Origin: JBNKHG01 sp050290225
Lineage (GTDB): Bacteria > Pseudomonadota > Gammaproteobacteria > Pseudomonadales > Cellvibrionaceae
Length of the DNA: 64,000 bases
Direction: 5' to 3'
NCBI GenBank assembly: GCA_050290225.1
Contig: JBNKHG010000051.1
Span: 1 to 64,000 of the forward strand
Position numbers and translations under genes: made by a program. This document shows positions 9,569 to 17,951 of this stretch, piece after piece. The notes under the pieces were generated by a model. The model worked only from the letters and a program-made list of their open reading frames with translations, was not told where the DNA came from and ran no database searches. The first letter of the stretch is position 1. Every line of letters begins with the position of its first letter.

Positions 9569-11224
9569 ATGAAAAAATCGATTTCACCTGTGTTTTACCT
9601 ACTGCTTATCACCAGCCTGTGGCGCACATCTGTAGCCAGTTCGGCACCCGAGGAGATTGTGGGTACTGATGAGCCGTTCGCCTCTCAAGCGGTGTATTTT
9701 GTGATTACCGACCGTTTCGTGGACGGGGACCCGGCCAATAATTTCCCTGAACAGGGAGGCGCTCTGTCCACCTTTAACCGCCCATTGATATCCCCTGACG
9801 GTCGTCGTGCCAATATCGGTTACAGGGGCGGCGATTTTCGTGGTTTGTTGGATAATGCGGACTACATTCGCGATATGGGATTTACCTCAGTGTGGATTTC
9901 CCCCATTGTCGACAATCCGGACCAGGCGTTCAGTGGCGGTCATCCGGTGGAGTTTGGCGGCTGGGGGGACGGCGGGAAAACCGGGTTTCACGGATACTGG
10001 GGCATTAATTTCTATCGCGTTGACGAGCACTGGGAATCCAAAGACTTGACGTTTCAACAGCTGACCCGCCAATTGCGGGAAAAAGGGCTGGATACCGTGT
10101 TGGACGTGGTGGCCAATCATGGCTCTCCCTCTTTTGAAATGCCTCAGGACCAGCCCGGTTATGGCGAAATATACAATGCTGACGGGCAATTGCTGGCCGA
10201 CCACCAGAACCTTCCGCCCGAACAGCTCTCGCCTGACAGCGAGCCTATGCATCGTTTTTTTCACCCGATCAAGGATCCCGATACCGCTCAATTGTCGAAC
10301 TTTAACGAGCAGAACCCGGCGGTACAGGATTACCTGATCAATGCTTACCTGCACTGGATCGACCAGGGTGTGGCGGCCTTTCGTATCGATACGGTCAGAC
10401 ATATGCCCCACAGTTTCTGGAAACTGTTCAGCGACCGGATTCGGGCCCGTCATCCGGGGTTCTTCATGTTTGGCGAGAGTTTCAACTGGGAGGCGGAAAA
10501 GGTGGCCGAGCACACCTGGCCACGCAATGGTGGTATGAGTGTGTTGGACTTTGCCGGTTGCCGAAGCATAGTACAGGTCTTTGAAAATTCCGACAGTGAT
10601 TTTTCCCAGCTGCTGGATTATTTGCACCTGGACGACGGCCTCTACGCCAACCCCTACGAACTGATGACCTTTTACGATAATCACGATATGCGCCGCATGA
10701 ACGCCAGCGCATCGGGCTTTATCGATGCCAACAATTGGCTGTTTACTTCGCGAGGCATTCCCGTTGTCTACTATGGTTCGGAAATGGCCTTTATGGCGGG
10801 GACCAAGGAGCATGAGGGCAATCGCAACTATTTCGGTACCGATAACATCGAGCAAGCTCGGCATCACCCGATTCATGCGGCCTTAACCCGGGTTGCCAGG
10901 TTAAGGCGCGAGAATGTTTCACTGCAGCGGGGGGTACAGGTCAACCTGGCATTTGAGGGCCACAAAGCCAGCTTTTTGCGGGTGTATGAAAAAGACGGTG
11001 TTCACCAGACCGCCCTTGTGCTTTTGAATAAGGGCGAGGCACCTGCTGACTTTGATCTCCGGGAGATGCTGCCTTCGGGGGACTGGGAGGATGGATTCAA
11101 TGGCCAGGTGACCAGGGTGGTCGACGGGCAGCTGCACGCTTCCGTGCCGGGCCACGGTATACGGGTGTTGTTTTTTAATCGGCCCGTCAACAACCCGCAA
11201 TTACTGAGGAAGCTGACTCACTGA
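9569..11224 (+). CDS. Secreted alpha-amylase, GH13 family
   Basis: 551 residues with a signal peptide (about residues 1-25, MKKSISPVFYLLLITS). It is a GH13 barrel with catalytic Asp274 (FRIDTVRH), Glu303 (FGESF) and Asp373 (NHD) and the early pattern VYFVITDRF. It should cleave starch or maltodextrin in the periplasm or at the outer membrane, upstream of the MFS transporter and the alpha-glucosidase. The ATG at 9569 was preferred to two TTG codons just before it. Its 3' end overlaps the 3' end of a lacI remnant by 7 bp; the same junction is found again at 16.6 kb, showing that the region was split by an insertion. Confidence 0.9.
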   Translation: MKKSISPVFYLLLITSLWRTSVASSAPEEIVGTDEPFASQAVYFVITDRFVDGDPANNFPEQGGALSTFNRPLISPDGRRANIGYRGGDFRGLLDNADYIRDMGFTSVWISPIVDNPDQAFSGGHPVEFGGWGDGGKTGFHGYWGINFYRVDEHWESKDLTFQQLTRQLREKGLDTVLDVVANHGSPSFEMPQDQPGYGEIYNADGQLLADHQNLPPEQLSPDSEPMHRFFHPIKDPDTAQLSNFNEQNPAVQDYLINAYLHWIDQGVAAFRIDTVRHMPHSFWKLFSDRIRARHPGFFMFGESFNWEAEKVAEHTWPRNGGMSVLDFAGCRSIVQVFENSDSDFSQLLDYLHLDDGLYANPYELMTFYDNHDMRRMNASASGFIDANNWLFTSRGIPVVYYGSEMAFMAGTKEHEGNRNYFGTDNIEQARHHPIHAALTRVARLRRENVSLQRGVQVNLAFEGHKASFLRVYEKDGVHQTALVLLNKGEAPADFDLREMLPSGDWEDGFNGQVTRVVDGQLHASVPGHGIRVLFFNRPVNNPQLLRKLTH

Positions 11225-11253
11225 TTGTCGACTGAACCGGCGCCGCACGACTG
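11109..11253. repeat. Left copy of 145-bp direct duplication
   Basis: Matches 16502-16646 over 145 bp with 5 mismatches and no gap. It contains the last 38 codons of the amylase gene and the last codons of lacI on the other strand (tail SCGAGSVDNQ). The two copies flank the 5.2-kb inserted segment 11254-16501. Confidence 0.95.
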
Positions 11254-12589
11254 CATGGATGCAGGAGGTAGAGCAACGCAGGAGCAGTTGCCGAGTAGAA
11301 AGCTGGTGAGAAATGCGGGCTGGAGGGTCAAACCTCCCGTTTCACACTTCAGCAAGTCAATCCCGCCGGCATTCGAAACGGCGGCCGCCAGTTCCGGTGT
11401 CGACACGCCCACCAAGGGTGCCTGGATGATCGGGGTGGCAGGTGAAAGCGCCCGAAGGACATGGTGAGGTTGTCCAGGATGTATCTCCCGTGTCCAATAG
11501 CGGCAGCCATGCGTAACTCTGTTCGCGACCGGTGTGAAGAACGCTTAATCATCAGGTGGTGAATTGTGGCAACCGACAGCGTTGCCCAGGATTATCCGAT
11601 GGGCTCTCAATGCAATCGGATGCGGCATTGGAGGTACTGCCGGATTTTGGCTAGCGGAGTACGGCTTCCGGCTTCCAAATCCATAGATGGAAAATGGCTA
11701 AAAATGCTAATTAAACAGGCGTGTTTTGCTATTCGATTATTGGGCCTAAAATGCGCTAATCGGCTCATACGGAAAAACCTGCTCTAAAGCCCACCTGTCA
11801 TCAAGTGGCTCGTGATCGCAAGGACAGGGGAGGGAAAAATACACCAAAATAGGGGAAAGTCGTCGCGTGCCACCGTAGGAAATTGCTACGCGCAATCTGC
11901 GCCCAAGCGGCAACAGGTTTAACCGCAACGGCAAGGGTAAAGCCCCGCCAAGGAGCCGCCCGAACGTGAGCACGGCGGCAAGGACCACCAGGCCACAGCC
12001 CCGCTCAACGCCCTCGGGTTACAGCACTCAGCCCGGAAACGCTTCATCGCCCTGTTGCTTTCACAACACTCGCTATCGAAGACGTCGCCCAGGAAGCCTT
12101 TCCATATCTCTTACCCCGTATGGCCGTGGTCGAACTGTTTGCGGAAACATGATTTGCAATTGCGCGTATAAAAACGTGCAACCCACTCATTGTGTCGGTG
12201 TCATGGCACTGTGGCGGACATAGACAAATCCAACAATTCCGATAGGCAGGCTTGACACACATAGCCAGCAGGGTTAGGTTAACGATTCTAGTCAGCAGGG
12301 ATGTAGACAGGGAACAACCGGGACGACTTCCACCTGCCTTATTTTCCCGCTTTCAATTATCGTATACCGTTTTCTATTTATGCCTTGGATGGGCAATTTG
12401 TTGTGAATAAATATTCTCCACAACGGTGGCGTGTCTGGCCACCATGCGTCAAAAAGTCGACGTTCAATCATTAAACTCGTTACCTCGAACACATCCTATT
12501 GGGGTATATGGGTATGGATTTCGGTAATTTTTATAACAGCATGGCCAGACTGTGGTCTGTAGCAGCTTGGTCGTCAACTGTTTCTAACG
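11254..12589. other. Gene-poor left part of the insert
   Basis: About 1.3 kb with no intact gene. It holds a nitronate monooxygenase fragment (separate entry) and a short coding-like stretch on the + strand near 12030-12150 (frame containing AIEDVAQEAFPYLLPRM, closed by TGA) that I could not assign. No terminal inverted repeats or integrase were seen. The composition changes from GC-rich to AT-rich toward the CHASE2 gene. Confidence 0.5.
11360..11442 (-). pseudogene. Nitronate monooxygenase (NPD) N-terminal remnant
   Basis: On the minus strand the frame reads PIIQAPLVGVSTPELAAAV followed by SNAGG, which is the conserved N-terminal FMN-binding start of 2-nitropropane dioxygenase/nitronate monooxygenases. 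The similarity ends after about 30 residues and the frame then runs into the lacI tail. It is a decayed fragment carried on the insert. Confidence 0.7.
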
Positions 12590-14197
12590 GTGGAAGCGAT
12601 GGGGATTCCAGTTAAGCAGTTTGATATCTCAAATCTAAAGAGCATTTGTCGAAAAGCCAGCCTTTTTCTGGAAACAGGAATTGGTAATGCACTGCTGGGC
12701 GCGATTTTAGTGGCCTCGGTTATTGTGTGCTTGAAGAGTTTCCATATGTTGGATCGGATTAAGGTGGCAACCTTGAGCAGCATCACTGCCGTTCGCGCAT
12801 TGAGCGATGCCGAAGCCGTGCCGAGCAAAATCGAAAAAGACTTAACGAAGATAATCATCAACCAGGCATTGTACGAAGATGTGTTTAATCAGTCTTCCCC
12901 CCTGGATCGAAAAGAACTGACCGCTCTGTTCAAGAAATTGGCGGAGTTCAAACCGGCGGTTGTGGCGGTTGATTTGGATCTTTCTCCGAACCCGACGGAA
13001 CAAGATAATGACCTATTCGAACAGATTATAAATATGGCCACGACTTGTTGCCCGCCGATTAAGGTGGTGTTGATTGTACCGGAGCCCGTGCGCCCGTCCC
13101 TTTTGGATAGAAAATGTCGGGCAGATCAGGACGGCGAACTTGCGGGGAATTTTAACGAAAAACAGAGTGCATTATGTACCAAATATAACTGGATGCAGGA
13201 ATTGCTGAATAACGGTGTGAATTTCGGCATGAGTTCCATCTACACCCTGGATGGTATGGCGCTAAAATATTTTAATGCGCCGTTTTCATTGGCGGGTATG
13301 GCCTGTAAAGCGAAATACCCGCAAGAAATGTGTAAGCCGGGGCATGAGCCACACGGGCAACCTGAAAAAGCATATATCGACCTGTTAACCCAGGTAGATC
13401 TTAACAAGAACAGACAGGCCACGAAGTTATTGTTGAATCGTACCTGGCGTAACCACCTGGATGAAAGTTTTATCCTGGAGAACTATCTGACACCGTTTAA
13501 TTTGGAATTTCTGGATCATCACCAATCCAATACTATCTATCCAATAAAAGATGAAAATACCGGCTCGTTAACTATTCCTGAGGAGTATAGAGACCAAATT
13601 GAAGGCAAAATTGTGTTTGTCGGCGGAGACTACGGCATAACCGACTATTATAAAACCGCCGTCGGCAGCATGCCGGGAATCGATCTGCACTTTGGGGCTT
13701 TGTATTCGATGCTTTTTCCGGTTGAGGGTGATGAATATTGGTGGCCCTATTTATTGGAGATATTTTTTGGTTTTTGGATAGGTTTGGCGGTGCATTGGCT
13801 GTTGCATTTTCACCAGAAACATCCACACATTGTGTTAAGGTTTATCATTCTATCGGCCGTTTTGTTGATTTTGTTGTTATTGGCGCTTCTTTCCTATCTT
13901 TTACTGAAACATTTCAACTTCTGGATCAATCCCGCGCCCCTGTTTATCGGTATTCTGATCCATAACCTGGTGGCTTTTCTGATGGGAGAAAAGAAATCCG
14001 AACATGGCATTGTTGCCCACACCGATAATCTTCAGGCGTCGACAGGCCTGCCGCCTGATACAAACCCGGAACGGGAGCACGGCAAAGCCAGTTTATATCA
14101 GCGCAGTGATAAACCGCTTTCATACCTGATGTACCTACTGATAGTAGGCTATGCGCTAAATTATCTATCATCACATGCCCCGTTTTGGGTTTTATAA
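12590..14197 (+). CDS. CHASE2-domain membrane sensor without cytoplasmic effector
   Basis: 535 residues. One membrane segment at about 30-50, then a large extracytoplasmic domain containing FKPAVVAVDLDLSPNPTEQDN and KIVFVGGDYG, the pattern of CHASE2 sensory domains. Three closely spaced membrane helices follow (about 380-470), as is normal after CHASE2, and one more hydrophobic helix lies at the extreme C-terminus. In the known family a kinase, cyclase or other output domain usually follows the helices; here there is only a short tail. Start is GTG at 12590, with ATG at 12599 as alternative. It is first in a tightly packed three-gene operon with an exported protein and an M48 protease. AT-rich relative to flanks, suggesting transfer. 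Confidence 0.75.
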   Translation: MEAMGIPVKQFDISNLKSICRKASLFLETGIGNALLGAILVASVIVCLKSFHMLDRIKVATLSSITAVRALSDAEAVPSKIEKDLTKIIINQALYEDVFNQSSPLDRKELTALFKKLAEFKPAVVAVDLDLSPNPTEQDNDLFEQIINMATTCCPPIKVVLIVPEPVRPSLLDRKCRADQDGELAGNFNEKQSALCTKYNWMQELLNNGVNFGMSSIYTLDGMALKYFNAPFSLAGMACKAKYPQEMCKPGHEPHGQPEKAYIDLLTQVDLNKNRQATKLLLNRTWRNHLDESFILENYLTPFNLEFLDHHQSNTIYPIKDENTGSLTIPEEYRDQIEGKIVFVGGDYGITDYYKTAVGSMPGIDLHFGALYSMLFPVEGDEYWWPYLLEIFFGFWIGLAVHWLLHFHQKHPHIVLRFIILSAVLLILLLLALLSYLLLKHFNFWINPAPLFIGILIHNLVAFLMGEKKSEHGIVAHTDNLQASTGLPPDTNPEREHGKASLYQRSDKPLSYLMYLLIVGYALNYLSSHAPFWVL

Positions 14198-14213
14198 ATG
14201 GAAAAATAAAACC

Positions 14214-15035
14214 ATGGTCAAAAAATCGATTATCGCATTATTCGCTCTGTTTATTGCAAATGCCCACGCGGAGGGATTTGGCATTGTCGTCGTCGAGGGG
14301 CATGTGACTCTTAACCTTTTAGTCGGGAACAACGAAACGTCCATCAGTGAGTTTTCGATGGGTGAATTCTTTACTTTGCCGAAAAATGGGAGCATTCAGG
14401 CCCGTGGCGGCGAGGCGGATTGTTGTGTTACCGATTCCTCGAAAAAACAAGTCTGCATTACATTAGAGAAAGATAAAATAGATACTGATTTCGTCAGAGA
14501 GAAACTCTCCACTTCCACAAGAGAATCTCTTGTTCTAGCCCTGGAAAAATTCTTTACCTATGAAGCTGAATCATTCCAGGGTGGGAAAAGATTGGATGAT
14601 AAGGAAAGCCTGACCGGCTTTCCCACCGGCAGCGTGCTAAAACCGGAATCCGCGCTGTTCATCACCCTGCAGGAGAAGAATAAAAACACCTACTCAGACT
14701 TTTCCCTTTATAACTTGAAAAGCCAAACACCTTCCTTCCATACGGCAAAGATTTCAAAGGTGATTAAAATTCCCTCCGCGTATCTCCAATACGGCGGGGA
14801 ATATCGCTGGCAAATCAAGCAAAATGGAAAAGTGTTTAAGGGTGAATTTGTGGTTGCCTATGAGGACGATCAGCAAGCCTTTGAACAGGAGCTGCAATCC
14901 ACTCCCGATTACAACACGCTATCGGCTGGAACGAAATTATTGCTGAGGGCCATCAAGGCAAAGGAATGGCAGTATTCCTATGACATGGATGCCGCCGCAA
15001 AACAATTGATTGCAACCGCGGAGATAGGGAAATGA
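14214..15035 (+). CDS. Exported protein, possible FecR-like domain
   Basis: 273 residues with a clear signal peptide (MVKKSIIALFALFIANAHA). The mature N-terminus, GIVVVEGHVTLNLLVGN then EFFTLPKNGSIQ, resembles the beta-rich FecR-type domain that often accompanies CHASE2 proteins, but the match is by pattern only. The middle has a CC pair (ADCCVTD) plus a further Cys. The C-terminal part is helical and charged. The start at 14214 places it 16 bp after the CHASE2 stop; a longer frame from 14175 would overlap that gene. Its stop overlaps the protease start by 4 bp (ATGA), so translation is probably coupled. Function unknown. Confidence 0.6.
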   Translation: MVKKSIIALFALFIANAHAEGFGIVVVEGHVTLNLLVGNNETSISEFSMGEFFTLPKNGSIQARGGEADCCVTDSSKKQVCITLEKDKIDTDFVREKLSTSTRESLVLALEKFFTYEAESFQGGKRLDDKESLTGFPTGSVLKPESALFITLQEKNKNTYSDFSLYNLKSQTPSFHTAKISKVIKIPSAYLQYGGEYRWQIKQNGKVFKGEFVVAYEDDQQAFEQELQSTPDYNTLSAGTKLLLRAIKAKEWQYSYDMDAAAKQLIATAEIGK

Positions 15036-16417
15036 GAGGCATTAAAGTCTTTGGGACACTGCTATTTGTGTTTGTGATGGTTACGCCCACATTGACGCTG
15101 GCGGAAGGTTGGAACCCATTGGAAAAAATTAGTGAGTCGCTGAATAAGGTCGGCCAATCGTTAAAGGGAGCCGATCAGAATGAAAAGAGCGAACCAGCTC
15201 AGCCGGCAGAGGCTCAGCAAACCCAGCAACCGGTCGCCAGGGCCGACGACAGGCAGCATCAAGCGCAAGATATTGATCAAAAGGAATTGATCCGGCAGAT
15301 TCAAACGCTACTGGCGTCCCGGGGTTTTGATCCCGGTGGAGTGGATGGCGTCTCCGGTAAAAAAACTCGCGATGCGATTTGTCACTATCAGTCCAATCGT
15401 GGGCTGAAGGTAAATCCGCTCCCCAGTGTCGAACTTCTTCGGCAGTTACGACAACCGCGTCAGCCAAGTATGAACACTGAGTACACCGGCATCTCGCAGC
15501 ATCAGTGTGATATTGCTCACCTGAATAATTTAAATAATATCCAGGCGGTAGAGGCACATGGCTATGAAGGCTCCCTCACGCCGGACGACCGCATGTGCAC
15601 ACAGGTTGTGGTGCCTTTCAATCTGGAAACCAATATGAAGCATATTATCTCCGGCTTTACCAGTAACCTTATAAACTTGGTCAAGAGAAAGGATCAAGAG
15701 CTACAGTTAGAGGAGTTAAAGCTAAAAGCGAAGAAAGCTAACTGGATGCCGTTGGATGCGGAGCTTTACTACGGTAAATCCATACATGAACAACGCATGG
15801 AGAAAACCCGCAAGGTTTTAAATCGAGACAGCAAGCGGCGTTACGTGCGGGAATTGTATGAGCGAGGTGATGCCTCTCTGGAGCGGGTTCTGGCAACGCT
15901 GGGAGAGGAACATCCCTACCAATTCAGATTGTTTCTGGTGGATGACCGATCTGTAAACGCGGAAGCCATCCCTGGAGGTTACCTCTATGTCAATTCCGGT
16001 GTTTTCAAGACAGATTACGCGGATTTGGTGATTGCCCATGAAATCGCTCATGTTTTACGGCGCCATACGACAAAAGAGTTGCAGGCCAGATTGGTGGACT
16101 CGGTTGAAACGGTAGAGGACCTGAAGAAACTGGCATCCAGCGATTCAAAAGATATGGAAATGTTTTTGGAAAAGTTACTGTTACTGCAAGGCGCCATTGT
16201 CCAGTATTCCAAACAACAAGAGCTACAATCCGATGCCTGCGCCGTACGGATTGCCCTGCGCGCGGAAAATCCCGATCTGCCTAAACAGATTGCAAGCTAT
16301 ATTGCGGATATAGAGGAGGATCATGTGGAAATCAGTAAAAAAGCCTCCAGCCATCCGGCCTATCCTGAGCGGAAAGAGCGTATGATAAGCGTTTATGCGG
16401 AAGTCAAGGAAGGATAG
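15032..16417 (+). CDS. M48-family zinc metalloprotease with peptidoglycan-binding domain
   Basis: 461 residues. Signal peptide about 1-24 (ending LTLAEG). A Gln/Glu-rich linker is followed by a PF01471-type peptidoglycan-binding module at about 83-140 (LLASRGFDPGGVDGVSGKKT). A second half carries the M48 core: IPGGYLYVNSGVF near 313, the zinc motif HEIAH at 336-340, and the third-ligand region QELQSDACA with Glu397 and Asp401. M48 proteins of this type (BepA, LoiP) are periplasmic proteases for envelope quality control. The PG-binding fusion would tether it to the wall. Third gene of the CHASE2 operon, start overlapping the previous stop. Confidence 0.85.
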   Translation: MRGIKVFGTLLFVFVMVTPTLTLAEGWNPLEKISESLNKVGQSLKGADQNEKSEPAQPAEAQQTQQPVARADDRQHQAQDIDQKELIRQIQTLLASRGFDPGGVDGVSGKKTRDAICHYQSNRGLKVNPLPSVELLRQLRQPRQPSMNTEYTGISQHQCDIAHLNNLNNIQAVEAHGYEGSLTPDDRMCTQVVVPFNLETNMKHIISGFTSNLINLVKRKDQELQLEELKLKAKKANWMPLDAELYYGKSIHEQRMEKTRKVLNRDSKRRYVRELYERGDASLERVLATLGEEHPYQFRLFLVDDRSVNAEAIPGGYLYVNSGVFKTDYADLVIAHEIAHVLRRHTTKELQARLVDSVETVEDLKKLASSDSKDMEMFLEKLLLLQGAIVQYSKQQELQSDACAVRIALRAENPDLPKQIASYIADIEEDHVEISKKASSHPAYPERKERMISVYAEVKEG

Positions 16418-16500
16418 GCCCCGCATATCTACCGATCACCACTCCGCCATTGGGCGGGAAGATGCCGATGACCTCTATCGCCTCAGAGATCACCTGCCCG

Positions 16501-16617
16501 ATGACCAGGGTGGTCGACGGGCAGCTGCACGCTTCCGTGCCGGGCCACGGTATACGGGTGTTGTTTTTTAATCAGCCCGTCAACAACCCGCAGTTACTGC
16601 GGAAGCTGACTCACTGA
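16501..16617 (+). pseudogene. Duplicated 3' end of the alpha-amylase gene
   Basis: Codons from ATG 16501 to TGA 16617 reproduce the last 38 residues of the amylase at 9569-11224 (ending LLRKLTH) with two amino-acid changes. It is a fragment created by the duplication that flanks the insert, and overlaps the lacI 3' end by 7 bp exactly as at 11224. Confidence 0.95.
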
Positions 16618-16646
16618 TTGTCAACTGAACCGGCGCCGCAGGACTG
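16502..16646. repeat. Right copy of 145-bp direct duplication
   Basis: Partner of 11109-11253, same orientation, 140 of 145 positions identical by direct reading. It covers the amylase tail and the true 3' end of lacI. Confidence 0.95.
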
Positions 16647-17654
16647 GCGCACCACCAGGCGCGGTTCCAGCAGTTCGGTGCACGGTGCTTCGCCCCTGAT
16701 CTGCGCCAACAGGTTTTCCACCAACAGCTCGCCGGCAATACTGGTGTCCTGCAAGACCGTGGTCAGTGCCGGATTCACATAGGCGCTGGCGGGGATATCG
16801 TCAAAGCCCACCACGGCAACCTGCTGTGGCACCTTCAGGTCATTGTCCTTCAGGGCCTGGATGGCGCCGATGGCGATCAGGTCACTGGCGGCCAGCAGGG
16901 CGTCGAAGGGTTGACCGGCGCGCAGCAGTCGTTGGCAGGCCTGATAACCGGATTCTTCCAGATTGTCCGCATCCTCCTGTAAATGGGGATTGAAGTGCAG
17001 CCCTTTACTTGCCAGTGCATCCGCGAATCCCAGATAGCGGTCGCGAAACTCGGGACAACGGCGGGAGGCGTCACCGAGAAAGGCGATCTGCCTGCGCCCG
17101 GACGCCAACAGGTGCTGTGCGGCCAGATAGCCACCCTTGTGGTTGTCGCAGCCCACGGAATGGCCGGGCAGATCCTTCAACTCGGGGCCCCACAGGGTAA
17201 AGTGAGCACCGGCCTGTTTCAGGTGTTCGAGTTTCGGCCTGGCCTCCCTGTAGTCGCCGTAACCCAGCAGCATAATACCGTCCGCCCGGTGAGCGTCTTC
17301 GTACTGGGCGTGCCAGTCTGTGCTCTGCTGCTGGAAAGATACCAGCAGATCGTAACCCTGGCGGCCAGTGGCGCGGGTGATGCTGCCCAGCATGGAGAGG
17401 AAAAAGGGGTTGATCAGACTGTCGTCAGTGGTGGGATCCTCACACAGCAACAGGGCGATGGTGTGAGTGGCCTGGCTGCGCAGGTTGCTGGCCATCTTAT
17501 CCACCTGGTAATTCATTTCCCGGGCGATGGCCTGAATGCGTTCGCGGGTTTCCGGATTTACCAGGGGGCTGTTGCGCAGCGCCCTTGATACGGTGGATTG
17601 GGAGACCCCGGCTCGGTAGGCGATATCAATGGAGGTGGTTTTATCCTGCTTCAT
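16611..17654 (-). CDS. LacI-family repressor, probable malto-oligosaccharide regulator
   Basis: 347 residues. The N-terminal LacI helix-turn-helix is intact (SIDIAYRAGVSQSTVSRALRNS, with the hinge NYQVDKMASNLRS), followed by a periplasmic-binding-protein-like sugar domain (VAVVGFDDIPASAYVNPALTTV near 270-295). It is convergent with the amylase in the ancestral arrangement, and the likely ligand of the ATACGTAT operators at 4867 and 4996. Regulators of this class usually release DNA on binding maltose or a maltodextrin. It is now separated from the rest of its locus by the CHASE2/M48 insert. Confidence 0.92.
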   Translation of the reverse strand: MKQDKTTSIDIAYRAGVSQSTVSRALRNSPLVNPETRERIQAIAREMNYQVDKMASNLRSQATHTIALLLCEDPTTDDSLINPFFLSMLGSITRATGRQGYDLLVSFQQQSTDWHAQYEDAHRADGIMLLGYGDYREARPKLEHLKQAGAHFTLWGPELKDLPGHSVGCDNHKGGYLAAQHLLASGRRQIAFLGDASRRCPEFRDRYLGFADALASKGLHFNPHLQEDADNLEESGYQACQRLLRAGQPFDALLAASDLIAIGAIQALKDNDLKVPQQVAVVGFDDIPASAYVNPALTTVLQDTSIAGELLVENLLAQIRGEAPCTELLEPRLVVRQSCGAGSVDNQ

Positions 17655-17710
17655 AGTATTCTTTCAATCTGATAATAACGCCTTCACTCTGCGAATCGAC
17701 TGCGATGTTA

Positions 17711-17860
17711 GGTCTGAGTAGCAGGGGGTGTTTTCGGAAACCGTGCGCGACAAGGACGTCGCGCCCGAGCCCCGGGCCGGCCCCGCGAGTGCAACGAGTG
17801 CTTTGGGTCCATGGACGGGTTTACGGCGTGTTTCTGAAAATACCCCCTGCTACTCAGGCC
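17711..17860. repeat. MITE-like element with about 31-bp terminal inverted repeats
   Basis: The left end (GGTCTGAGTAGCAGGGGG, then TTTTC and GAAAC) is the inverted complement of the right end (17829-17860) with 3 mismatches in about 31 bp. The 85-bp interior contains a further short palindrome GCGCGACaaggacGTCGCGC. No coding capacity. It abuts the 17861 direct repeat exactly. The form fits a non-autonomous mobile repeat or a REP/BIME-type element; its family is not known to me. Confidence 0.75.
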
Positions 17861-17909
17861 GGATCGAAGCCCACTTGTATACAGGCGTCAATATCACTTT
17901 GAAGGAGTA
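17861..17909. repeat. Right copy of about 55-bp direct repeat
   Basis: Partner of 3091-3150: GGATCGAAGCC, then CTTGTATACAGGCGTCAATA and CACTTTGAAGGAGTA. It lies between the MITE-like element and the 3' end of the sodium symporter gene. Confidence 0.7.
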
Positions 17910-17951
17910 ATAGTGGGTCTACATGGGTTTGCGGTCATCGGGATCACTATA

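Noticed and set aside
11218..11415. Minus-strand open frame ending in the lacI tail
   Set aside because: It is a chance join of a nitronate monooxygenase remnant to duplicated lacI codons, not a gene.
11746..12262. Possible transposase remnants inside the insert
   Set aside because: Short frames look partly coding, but I could not match them to a transposase family; they are described only as unassigned.
16418..16500. Minus-strand frame ISEAIEVIGIFPPNGG at the right end of the insert
   Set aside because: It is open and looks coding, but is too short to assign; I considered an IS256-type tail and could not support it.
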